From NCBI GenBank assembly GCA_041398965.1, contig JAWKTT010000007.1, positions 1-64,000 of the forward strand: 64,000 nt of DNA, given 5' to 3'. The notes beneath the pieces were generated by a model, which saw only the letters and a list, made by a program, of their open reading frames with translations, made no database searches and was not told the DNA's origin. Positions 8,132 to 18,217 of the stretch are shown in pieces (within the stretch, counting starts at the first letter, position 1; every line of letters begins with the position of its first letter). The stretch comes from JAWKTT01 sp041398965. Its GTDB lineage: Bacteria > Planctomycetota > Planctomycetia > Planctomycetales > Planctomycetaceae. The position numbers and the translations under genes are program-made.

Positions 8132-9145
8132 TTACACAATCAGCCCGGTCGTTTCATTGAGGCCGGCGACGAGATTGAGGTTCTGCACGGCGACGCCAGC
8201 GGCCCCCTTAATCAGGTTGTCGAGGGCCGCCAGGATCAGCACACGACCTCGAACCAAGCGGACCGTGATGTCGCAGTAGTTTGTGCCGGAGACAAACTTT
8301 GTTGATGGCAAGTGGTCGACGACGCGAACGAAAGGCTTCCCGTCATAGAAACTTCGCAACTGCTGCATCAGTTGCTTCTCAGTGACGTTTCGGTCCATCG
8401 GCTCGGCATAGATGGTGGCGAGAATCCCCCGATCCATCGGTACGAGGTGCGGAGTAAACAGAACTTCGATCTGTTGGCCACTGACCTTCGTCAACACCTG
8501 TTCGATCTCCGGCATGTGACGATGCGTGCCGATGCCATAGGCAGAAATTGACTCATTCACTTCGGAGTACAAGAGTGAGAGTTTGGGAGTTCGACCGGCC
8601 CCCGACGCTCCACTTTTTGCGTCGATAATGATCCCCTTGGTCGCAATCATCCCCGCCTCCAGAAACGGAGCGAGAGCCAGAATCGATGTACTCGTGTAAC
8701 ACCCGGGATTGGCGACGAGATCGGAACCGGGAATCTCATCGGCGAACAACTCGGGGAGTCCATAGACGGTGCTACCCAATCGAGTCGGATCGGTATGAAC
8801 ATGTCCATACCACTCTTCATAGACCCCTGGATCATCAAGACGATAGTCGGCACTGAGATCGATCACCTTCAACCCGGCATGCAGCAATCCGGGAACCGCT
8901 TCCATACTGGCGACGTGAGGAAGACAGCAGAAAATGACATCTGCGCGTTCGGCAAGTTGCTCGGGATCAAGACTCTCCAGTGGCAAGTCGAGTCGACCCG
9001 CGAGCGAAGGATGCACATCAACAATGTGCTGTCCCGGCTGACGACTCGTGACCGCTGTCACTTTGACTTGAGGATGACGTAGCAGAATTCGCAGCAGTTC
9101 GTACGCGGTGTAACCCGTTGCTCCCAGTATGCCAACACCTACCAT
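8132..9145 (-). CDS. argC: N-acetyl-gamma-glutamyl-phosphate reductase
   Basis: 337 residues from an ATG at 9145. ArgC reduces N-acetylglutamyl phosphate to the semialdehyde with NADPH, the third step of arginine synthesis. The NADP-binding GILGATGYTAYELLRIL begins at residue 5. The catalytic cysteine is Cys149 in ANPGCYTSTSILAL, and the typical GTHRHMPEIEQ and TPHLVPMDRGIL segments follow. Length is normal for the type 1 enzyme. It stands alone here; no other arg genes are nearby. Cytoplasmic. Confidence 0.95.
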   Translation of the reverse strand: MVGVGILGATGYTAYELLRILLRHPQVKVTAVTSRQPGQHIVDVHPSLAGRLDLPLESLDPEQLAERADVIFCCLPHVASMEAVPGLLHAGLKVIDLSADYRLDDPGVYEEWYGHVHTDPTRLGSTVYGLPELFADEIPGSDLVANPGCYTSTSILALAPFLEAGMIATKGIIIDAKSGASGAGRTPKLSLLYSEVNESISAYGIGTHRHMPEIEQVLTKVSGQQIEVLFTPHLVPMDRGILATIYAEPMDRNVTEKQLMQQLRSFYDGKPFVRVVDHLPSTKFVSGTNYCDITVRLVRGRVLILAALDNLIKGAAGVAVQNLNLVAGLNETTGLIV

Positions 9146-9453
9146 CAGACCGATCCGTGAAATGAATGAACAACCTCATCCCTCCGGCAGTCGGCGACCG
9201 CACCAAGAGGAGACTGAAACGCCCCCGCATGATAGACAATCCCCCGCCACAAGTCCCCTGTGTCGCAGCCAGTTTGAGAGACAGGTACGTCGAATTCTCA
9301 CGTCGGTAAAATCGTAGGGTCACTCAGGATGGACCGCGGATGACGCGGAATCGGCGGATATGCGCGGATTAAATCTTGCCGACCCATCGGAAAGTAAACG
9401 TCGGAAAGTCACCTCGACCGAATCCCAAAGGGGATGACTCATCAGACTGATAT
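9146..9453. other. Intergenic stretch with a short CGCGGAT-type direct repeat
   Basis: No gene is supported. Near 9333-9370 the sequence repeats short words of the form CGCGGAT / CGGCGGAT / CGCGGATTA in tandem with small variations, which looks like a short dispersed repeat rather than a gene. The rest holds no hairpin with a T-tract and no clear ribosome-binding site. Confidence 0.4.
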
Positions 9454-10521
9454 TTAGAACGCCCCGCCACTAAGCTTTTGGAGGATGCCGATGTACATCA
9501 TGGCAAAGCTGAAGATGATGTAGATGATAAAGGTGGCGGTGCCGATCCAGATGCCCCAACCGGCGAGGGTCGTCAGCAGTTTCAGGCTGCGCCGAGCCTG
9601 CTCTTGAAACTGTGGGCTAAGTCTGTGCAACGATTCTGGGACCGTTCCAGTCGTCTCTGACACTTGTACGATGTTGATGAACTCCTCCGGAAACAAGCCG
9701 GTATTATTCAAGGCATCGCTCAGGTCTTCCCCCGCGATGACGCTGTCGATAATACGAGGGGCTTCGCCGATGAAGGCCCCGTTGGCGGTTGCGAGCAGGC
9801 TCGCATCCAAACTGTCATCGATCGGCATCCCGGCATTCTGGGTCAGGTAAAACGCCCACGAAAATCGAGCGATGCCGAAGTCTCTCATGCACCCTCCGAT
9901 GACAGGAAGCGACATTAAGGCTCGATGCACCAGTTTCAATCCCATCAAAGAGCGTGTGAAGAGGAAATAGCCCCCCCAGATTCCCGTAAGCAGGACGGCC
10001 CATCCGCCGAACCACCATAGCACGCCGTTTGTACCGGTCAGTCCCCACCCTAAGAGGTCCCCCCCCTTGATCCCGAACTCCTCGGTGACACCGCCCGACT
10101 TCTCGGCGATCATTCCGAAGACAAAGATGAGCAAACCGACAATCATGATCGCCGCCCCAAACTGGATCAGGGGCCAGGTCATCTGACCGATAAAGTCTCG
10201 CTTGAGTTGCAGGTTGCTTTCGTAATGCTCGGCAAGCGACTCGAGCACCTCAGGCAGCGAACCGGTCTGCTCGCCGACGCCGATCATGTCAACGAACAGG
10301 TCGGGATAGTAGTCCCCTTGGGCATCGAGCGCTTCAGTCAGTGTACTACCGGCTTCGATGTCTTTTGTCACGAGAGCGAGTGAATCGCGGAGGTCCGGGC
10401 GCAAGGCTTTGCGAGAAGCGGTCTCGAACGTCTTCAACAAGGCGACCCCAGCCGAAAGGCTCGTGCTGAGAGACCGGCACAATAGAGCGAGATGCTTGAG
10501 TTTGACCCGTCTGGCAAACAT
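9454..10521 (-). CDS. Type II secretion system F-like inner-membrane protein (GspF/PilC family)
   Basis: 355 residues if started at the ATG at 10521 (MFARRVKLKHLALLCRSLST), which is where the family normally begins; the open frame continues upstream but that part is not family-like. Two copies of the T2SF domain are visible, about 5-125 and 215-335, each beginning with an L-x-R-x-L-x-x-x-x-x-AG-x-P pattern (LSTSLSAGVALLKTF; FYLTQNAGMPIDDSL). Three hydrophobic helices lie near 135-160, 185-210 and 325-350. GspF/PilC proteins anchor the assembly ATPase in type II secretion or type IV pili. No other secretion gene is adjacent. Confidence 0.88.
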   Translation of the reverse strand: MFARRVKLKHLALLCRSLSTSLSAGVALLKTFETASRKALRPDLRDSLALVTKDIEAGSTLTEALDAQGDYYPDLFVDMIGVGEQTGSLPEVLESLAEHYESNLQLKRDFIGQMTWPLIQFGAAIMIVGLLIFVFGMIAEKSGGVTEEFGIKGGDLLGWGLTGTNGVLWWFGGWAVLLTGIWGGYFLFTRSLMGLKLVHRALMSLPVIGGCMRDFGIARFSWAFYLTQNAGMPIDDSLDASLLATANGAFIGEAPRIIDSVIAGEDLSDALNNTGLFPEEFINIVQVSETTGTVPESLHRLSPQFQEQARRSLKLLTTLAGWGIWIGTATFIIYIIFSFAMMYIGILQKLSGGAF

Positions 10522-10742
10522 GGTGCAGTCAATCGGTAGACAAACGATGGGGAGTCGACGGAACGACGCTGAAGTAACGACCGTGGCGTCACATCTGGGC
10601 AGTGGAAAAGGTGAAACAGCCGAAGCCGGCTGAGACCACATCTTCCGTCCAGTCGATTCTACACACCCCGACGACGCGATGTACGCATCGAGCAGGCCGA
10701 CCGTGGGAATTTCTCAAATTACAGCACTATTTCCGAGGTATC

Positions 10743-11630
10743 TCAGTCCAAGTACCGCGAAGTGATCCCCCCATAGGCGTCGATCCGGCGGTCTCGCAGG
10801 AATGGCCAATGAGTTCGCTGGTCGTCGATTCGTCCGAAGTCACAGTCGGCTATGACAATCTCGTCATCGCCCACGCTCCCCTTGGAAACGATCGTCCCTT
10901 GCGGATCGGCGATGAAGCTTTGCCCCCAGAACTCGATTCCATCAGTCGGCCCCGGCTCTAAGCCGACGCGGTTCGGAACGGCCACATACACCCCATTGGC
11001 GACGGCGTGGCTCCGTTGAATCGTCTCCCAAGAGGAATGTTGAGCCGTCCCCTGCTGTGCCTTTTCAGCCGGATGCCAGCCGATGGCGGTCGGGTAGAAG
11101 AGAATCTCCGCTCCGGTGAGTGCCGTCAGTCGGGCCGCTTCGGGATACCACTGGTCCCAACAGATCAATACGCCAACGCGAGCGAATTTCGTCGGGAACG
11201 ACCGAAAACCAAGATCGCCGGGCGTAAAGTAGAACTTCTCCAAGAAGAGCGGGTCATCGGGAATGTGCATCTTGCGATACTTTCCGGCGAGAGAACCATC
11301 CGCATCAAGCACGACTGCGGTGTTGTGATACAGCCCTTCCGCACGTTTCTCGAACAGCGAACCAACAATCACAACCCCCAGTTCCTTCGCCAAACTGGAG
11401 AGTGCCGACGTCGTCGGACCGGGAATCGGCTCGGCGTGTTCAAAGAAGGCATAGTCTTCCGTCTGACAGAAGTACGGCGTCAGGAACAGTTCCTGCGTGC
11501 AGATGATCTGCGCACCCCCGGCCGCCGCCTCACGGATTTTCTGGAGTGTCAGTTCGAGGTTCTCTTGAGGAACCGTACTGGCATGTTGTTGAATGACCGC
11601 CACACGGACGTTTCTGACTTTCGGAGGCAT
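10743..11630 (-). CDS. aguB: Carbon-nitrogen hydrolase, N-carbamoylputrescine amidase type
   Basis: 295 residues from the ATG at 11630 (MPPKVRNVRVAVIQQ). The nitrilase triad is Glu47 (CTQELFLTPYFCQ), Lys120 (KYRKMHIPDDP) and Cys157 (ICWDQWYPEAAR). The motifs TPYFCQTEDYAFFEHAEPIP and FYPTAIGWHP are characteristic of N-carbamoylputrescine amidase, the last step from agmatine to putrescine. Length fits the family. The gene is alone; the partner agmatine deiminase (aguA) is not in the window, so the pathway role is inferred from the subfamily motifs only. Cytoplasmic. Confidence 0.87.
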   Translation of the reverse strand: MPPKVRNVRVAVIQQHASTVPQENLELTLQKIREAAAGGAQIICTQELFLTPYFCQTEDYAFFEHAEPIPGPTTSALSSLAKELGVVIVGSLFEKRAEGLYHNTAVVLDADGSLAGKYRKMHIPDDPLFLEKFYFTPGDLGFRSFPTKFARVGVLICWDQWYPEAARLTALTGAEILFYPTAIGWHPAEKAQQGTAQHSSWETIQRSHAVANGVYVAVPNRVGLEPGPTDGIEFWGQSFIADPQGTIVSKGSVGDDEIVIADCDFGRIDDQRTHWPFLRDRRIDAYGGITSRYLD

Positions 11631-12100
11631 CGAGTGTTCTCTGAGATAGGGGAAAGAAGTAGCGCTAGTGTACGCCGGGAAGTACCTGTCGGGAAGTTTC
11701 CCGATCCACATCTCCGTCCGAATCGGTCTCGATCGATGCCGATTCATGTAGTCGTCCCGGGGGCGACGTTGGCCGGGGTCGGTGATTCATTCCGCAGTGC
11801 CTTCCCCTGACAGCGATCGACAATTGGAGCACCACCCTCTCCCACAGTGGAAATCCGTTCAGAATCCGGAAATCAATCGGCGGGAGAGAGTGAAAATGTC
11901 GCATCGTCAATCAAAAGATGGGACGTCCCGTCTGTCATCGCTGCGACGACGTTTTGTGATTTCTCAGTCGCGTTTCTGCGAAACTCGATTGCGATCCCCC
12001 CTTCAGACTTGCCTCACTTGCCCCATGCTGCGCAGAATTCCCCTTGTGACGGTTTCAAGGGGATGCTGTCGAGCGACAACAACACTTCGGAGGGAAGATC
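11631..12100. other. Intergenic region between divergent genes; 5' region of the Cys/His-rich protein
   Basis: No gene is supported. The region must carry promoters for both flanking genes. A small hairpin (CCCCTTG at 12040-12046 pairing with CAAGGGG at 12056-12062) lies about 40 bases before the downstream ATG, followed by a strong Shine-Dalgarno GGAGGGAAG at 12089-12097. The hairpin may lie in the untranslated leader, but no known riboswitch pattern is recognisable. Confidence 0.35.
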
Positions 12101-12856
12101 ATGCGAATAAAACTTGCGGTCATGGGGTTGATGATGGTGGGGCTCCTCGCTGTCGACACGACGGAAGCAGAAGCATGTTTTGGAATCGGACGATGTCGGC
12201 CACGTCCATGTCGCGTCCGGTGTCGCACCGTCGTGCGAGTGCGGGGCTGCTGGGTCTCGGATTGCTGCGTCTCTTACCTGCCGACTTGTGGCTACGACAC
12301 AGGTTGCAGCAGTGGCTGCGGCGATATGAGCTACGACAGTGGTTGTGGGGGCTGCGGGACATCGGCGGGCGTCGGCGAGTGGTCGTCAGACTCATCGTCG
12401 ACCCTATACCATGACCACGATCATGACGCTAACCACAGTCATGGTGAGTCGTCACCTGGAGTCGCCCCAGTGCCGACTCCTTCGGTCAAACCACCAGTTC
12501 CCGGAGCAGATGAGTCACCCGCTGAAGCACCCGCCGCCACTTCTCGCGGGTTGCGTCGCGGAGTGCAGTACGTCGTCTTTCAGGGACCACTGGACGCTGC
12601 GACACTGACCACCACTGCCACTCGCCTGATGCAGGATTCGGTCATGGGACGCATCGACCAACCAGCTGTGATGCAGATGTACTTTGAAGCCATCGTCGCC
12701 CGTCGCGCGGGAATGAACGATGTTGCCGCCGAAAAACTGGCCGCTGCCATCACCGCCGAGTCGACGCATCCTGTTCGCAACTGGGGGAGCCTGCTCGAGC
12801 GATTCCAAGGGGCCGACCGCCGCTGGATTGAAGAGGCTCGCTACTCTGCGAAGTAG
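12101..12856 (+). CDS. Secreted Cys-rich and His-rich protein
   Basis: 251 residues from an ATG with a strong GGAGGGAAG Shine-Dalgarno. Residues 1-25 form a signal peptide. Residues 26-86 contain twelve cysteines in a Gly/Arg/Tyr-rich setting (CRPRPCRVRC, CGDMSYDSGCGGCG). Residues 104-114 form a His cluster (YHDHDHDANHSHG) that could bind divalent metal. A Pro/Ala linker (about 120-148) leads to a C-terminal helical region (about 155-251). I know no named family for the whole; the tail resembles conserved planctomycete extracytoplasmic proteins. A textbook terminator follows at 12882, so it is a single-gene unit. Confidence 0.8.
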   Translation: MRIKLAVMGLMMVGLLAVDTTEAEACFGIGRCRPRPCRVRCRTVVRVRGCWVSDCCVSYLPTCGYDTGCSSGCGDMSYDSGCGGCGTSAGVGEWSSDSSSTLYHDHDHDANHSHGESSPGVAPVPTPSVKPPVPGADESPAEAPAATSRGLRRGVQYVVFQGPLDAATLTTTATRLMQDSVMGRIDQPAVMQMYFEAIVARRAGMNDVAAEKLAAAITAESTHPVRNWGSLLERFQGADRRWIEEARYSAK

Positions 12857-12881
12857 ACCGCATTGGACGAGTTGAAATGAC

Positions 12882-12922
12882 GAAGCCCCGTTCGCCAGCA
12901 ACTGGTGAACGGGGCTTCTTTT
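12882..12922 (+). terminator. Rho-independent terminator after the Cys/His-rich gene
   Basis: A perfect 12-bp stem, GAAGCCCCGTTC (12882-12893) and GAACGGGGCTTC (12907-12918), encloses a 13-base loop and is followed by TTTT (12919-12922). It lies 25 bases after the stop of the plus-strand gene. On the other strand there is no T-tract, so it serves the plus strand only. Confidence 0.9.
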
Positions 12923-12980
12923 GTGTCGACAAACATCGGGCATCGGCGTGTGTTGCCTGTTACCGACGATTCACTCGGTA

Positions 12981-14258
<1,278 letters not shown>

Positions 14259-14521
14259 GGAAATTCCTTCAGGTCTGCCGGTCGGGTAGATTCGATCCGC
14301 GGGCCGTTCCAGTGCCGCTTCCCTGCCAGGCATCCGGAGAAATAAGTGATGAGGGATCGTCTTGATGTCGCGTCGTCGTTGCTTCCGGGGCGTCTCAGTC
14401 CGTTTCATCCTTCGGACCGTGACAATCCTTCGTCGTCGTACTATTGCCTTCGTTATCGCTGATTCATGTTGTCTGTTAAGGTCTTGTCGGAGTTTTCGGA
14501 ACTGTCAGAATGGTCATCGAA

Positions 14522-14905
14522 CTATTCGACCGACTCCTCACGGATCGAGGAGCCAGCAGCATCAACAGGTGAATTGGTCTGAGGTGCGGAAGAAGGGAGT
14601 GGAGTGTTCCGCGATGTGGCAGGAGTCTCATTCTTTGTTTGGTTTGGAGGCAAACCGGACTGTGCAAAGATGCGACTCTTGATGGATCGGAATTCTTCGT
14701 CGCTGAGGTCACCCTGCCCATGAACTTCACGAAGATGTGTGAGTAAATCTTGTTCGTACTCCATACGACCGGCATCGTCACCAAACCATGCTCGAATCGT
14801 AATAATCGTCCAGACCAACACACCTACCGCAACGACCGTGCCAATCATCCACAGACCGTAGTCCAACACGACCGGATCACTCAGTTTGGGAGCGGCAATC
14901 GGCAT
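14522..14905 (-). CDS. Small membrane-anchored protein with SHOCT-like segment
   Basis: 127 residues from an ATG at 14905. One transmembrane helix (about 14-38: YGLWMIGTVVAVGVLVWTII) is followed by a short amphipathic region (LLTHLREVHGQGDLSDEEFRSIKSRIF, about 55-82). That region has the SHOCT pattern: a leading helix, a 'G-x-L-[ST]-x-E-E-F' turn and a second helix. The remaining tail is polar and Pro/Ser/Thr-rich. SHOCT segments are thought to mediate oligomerisation. Function otherwise unknown. Confidence 0.72.
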   Translation of the reverse strand: MPIAAPKLSDPVVLDYGLWMIGTVVAVGVLVWTIITIRAWFGDDAGRMEYEQDLLTHLREVHGQGDLSDEEFRSIKSRIFAQSGLPPNQTKNETPATSRNTPLPSSAPQTNSPVDAAGSSIREESVE

Positions 14906-15103
14906 TTTCTGCTATTCTTGGTCGGAGAATGGGACAGCCACGACAGACCAAATCCTGCCGCGCTCTCATTATCGGCAGTGATCGCCGCCAGAGCAAGACC
15001 CCACTCCGTCTGAGACAGCGGTCGATCGGAAACTTTGCCAAAGAACGACTCGCGACCTTTGTAAGAGTTACCAGGATTTGAGTCGGATTGATGCAGAAAA
15101 GAA

Positions 15104-15352
15104 GAACTGAATGCTGCTCATTTAGCTTCTCCAGAAGGCTGACCAACACGGCTCGAATGCGAAAGTGCTTCAGGTGATACTGGACAACTCTTCGATCCAC
15201 TCGACAAAGCCTGTCGACATCAACGTTGCCACCGAACACGCCCTGCGATGACTTCTGTACTTTCTGACCCCATCTTGCCCCGATCGCAAAAGACTCAAGC
15301 GGATGTGAGCCGCCCCCCACACAGGCCTGCGCAGTAACCATCACGGTTCCGA
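15104..15352 (+). pseudogene. Decayed IS630-type (DDE_3) transposase fragment
   Basis: One plus-strand frame reads KVLQVILDNSSIHSTKP, then LLYFLTPSCPDRKRLKRM and AAPHTGLRSNHH. This follows the C-terminal catalytic part of IS630/DDE-superfamily transposases ('HLILDNYxIHxSK... LxFLPPYCPDxNRIERVWxDLHxxVTRNH'), including the second catalytic Asp in LDN. In-frame stops occur at 15108, 15123, 15249 and 15306, and the last replaces the family Trp. Only the last third of a transposase is left, with no recognisable terminal repeats. The sequence from 14906 to 15103 holds nothing I can assign. Confidence 0.7.
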
Positions 15353-15392
15353 GGCACGCCCCCGACGTGGCGACTGCATTGGCTGCGAGGGA

Positions 15393-16130
15393 TTACTCTG
15401 GGGATTCGGTGACTGGCACAATGGCGTTGTGGTAAACTTCCTGGACGTCGTCGCAGTCATTGAGCATGTTGATGAATTTTTCGAACATCGGCAGGTCGTC
15501 GGGACTAATCTCTTTCGTGGATTGGGGCAGGAACGTGATTTCCTGGACTTCCAACTCGATGTCGGGGAAGGCATCCAAGAGGGCCGACTTTGCTTTGAAG
15601 AACTCGGCCGAGGGGGCGAAAATGGTGATCGTGCCGTTCCGGGACTGGACATCTTCGACATCAACATCCGCATTCAATAAGACCTCCAGGACCTGCTCCT
15701 CGTTGTCCCCTTTGTAGGACAAGACTGCGCGCTGATCAAACCAGAGTGCGACCGAACCGGCAGTGCCCATTTTGGAGCCAGTCTTGGTAAAGCAGTTCCG
15801 AACATCGGAAATGGTGCGGGTGTTGTTGTCGGTTAAACAGTCGACAATCACCATGCAGTTACCGGGACCGAAGCCTTCGTAGCGGACGAGAGAGAAGTCC
15901 TCTCCACCGGCACCTGCGGCCTTTTGGATGGCTTTTTCGATGACGTGTGCAGGCACCTGATCGCGTTTGGCCTTTTCGATAAGGCTACGCAGTGAGGGGT
16001 TGGCGTCGGGGTCGGGAACTCCATTCTTGGCGACGGCGTACAATTGCCTGCCATACTTGGAGTAGAGTTTGGACTTTTGTGCCGCCGTCTTGAAGATCGC
16101 ATGTTTGCGGTTTTCGAAATCTCTTCCCAT
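15393..16130 (-). CDS. yebC: YebC/PmpR-family DNA-binding regulatory protein
   Basis: 245 residues from an ATG at 16130, the normal length. The N-terminal segment (MGRDFENRKHAIFKTAAQKSK) carries the usual basic start, though the family's 'AGHSKW' opening is replaced by MGRDFENRK. The central VIEKAIQKAAG, YEGFGPG and CLTDNNTRT motifs are all present. YebC-type proteins are reported as transcription regulators and, more recently, as factors helping ribosomes at difficult peptides; the role here cannot be told. The neighbouring transposase relic ends about 40 bases past its stop. Confidence 0.93.
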   Translation of the reverse strand: MGRDFENRKHAIFKTAAQKSKLYSKYGRQLYAVAKNGVPDPDANPSLRSLIEKAKRDQVPAHVIEKAIQKAAGAGGEDFSLVRYEGFGPGNCMVIVDCLTDNNTRTISDVRNCFTKTGSKMGTAGSVALWFDQRAVLSYKGDNEEQVLEVLLNADVDVEDVQSRNGTITIFAPSAEFFKAKSALLDAFPDIELEVQEITFLPQSTKEISPDDLPMFEKFINMLNDCDDVQEVYHNAIVPVTESPE

Positions 16131-16822
16131 GACCGTGTGTCTCTTGGTTTGGTATTGAACTTGCGATGCCTCGACATCACCCCGAGAGCGTCGTTCGCCC
16201 CCTCAGCCAGTTCGTGATGCGTCTTGGCGCGGATTGTACAGGGAGTGTCGCCCCAATCGGAAGCGACTTTCCTCGTGGAGATTCTCCGGCAAGTTTTTGA
16301 TTGCTGTTTTCGATCGACGATGATACTGCACTCGAGTCGGGATGAGCAAACAATGGGGCGTCAGGGTTTGTCCGGAAGTTCTGGAGAATCTCGAGGAATA
16401 GAACGGAGTGCGGCCTGGAGTTGGTAATGTGTTGACTGGAGGCGGAAGTTCGCCGTTGGCAGGCAGCGAGGGTGCCCCGGTGCTCATCGATGCATTGAGG
16501 CGTCCACCCGTTTGCGAGGTGCTGCGTCTCCGGATACCATGCCTCGTTCGCGGTGAGGTTGCGGGCTGAGTGCCCTTAGAGGCAGATGGCCGGGCTGACT
16601 TCCTGCGATGGCGGTGTTTGACATCGTGATTCAACCGTGATGCCTGGTTGCGGGAGAGCGATTGATCGGGGGACGTCCTTGCGAGAGTGGGGACTTGTGC
16701 CGCGACTTGAGCTTCATTCGCTGGCGCCCGTTGGATCACCCGACTGAGACATCGACAAGAACTAACACATATTGATCTCTGGACAACTTACAATTCAACC
16801 CTCTCCGGTGGAGCTACTGACG
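16131..16822. other. 692-base gene-free region before the metY-type gene
   Basis: A minus-strand frame is open for 178 codons (16203-16739), but its product is a Ser/Thr/Pro/Arg mixture without domains, signal peptide or family resemblance, so I do not call it a gene. No SAM-riboswitch pattern was seen ahead of the downstream O-acetylhomoserine sulfhydrylase-type gene. A GGTGGAG about 12 bases before 16823 is the likely ribosome-binding site. Otherwise nothing recognisable. Confidence 0.4.
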
Positions 16823-18109
<1,287 letters not shown>

Positions 18110-18144
18110 GTGATGAGTCTATTTCACCGGTCGTGACATCGCGT

Positions 18145-18180
18145 TCGATTCGCTCCACACCGTACCGTGGAGCGAATCGA
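18145..18180. terminator. Perfect 14-bp hairpin between convergent genes
   Basis: TCGATTCGCTCCAC (18145-18158) pairs exactly with GTGGAGCGAATCGA (18167-18180) around an 8-base loop, 36 bases past the metY-type stop and 38 bases before the end of the convergent propeller gene. Neither side has a T-tract, so it may stop transcription in both directions with Rho or protect 3' ends. The symmetry and placement support a 3'-end role. Confidence 0.55.
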
Positions 18181-18217
18181 AGCATCCGTAAGGATGTCTC
18201 AGTTGCCTCCTCACGCA

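Noticed and set aside
16203..16739. 178-codon minus-strand frame before the metY-type gene
   Set aside because: Low-complexity Ser/Thr/Pro/Arg product, no signal peptide or domain, no ribosome-binding site. Could be a very divergent gene but is not supportable.
16700..16822. Possible SAM riboswitch ahead of the metY-type gene
   Set aside because: No conserved SAM-box core or suitable stems could be found by eye.
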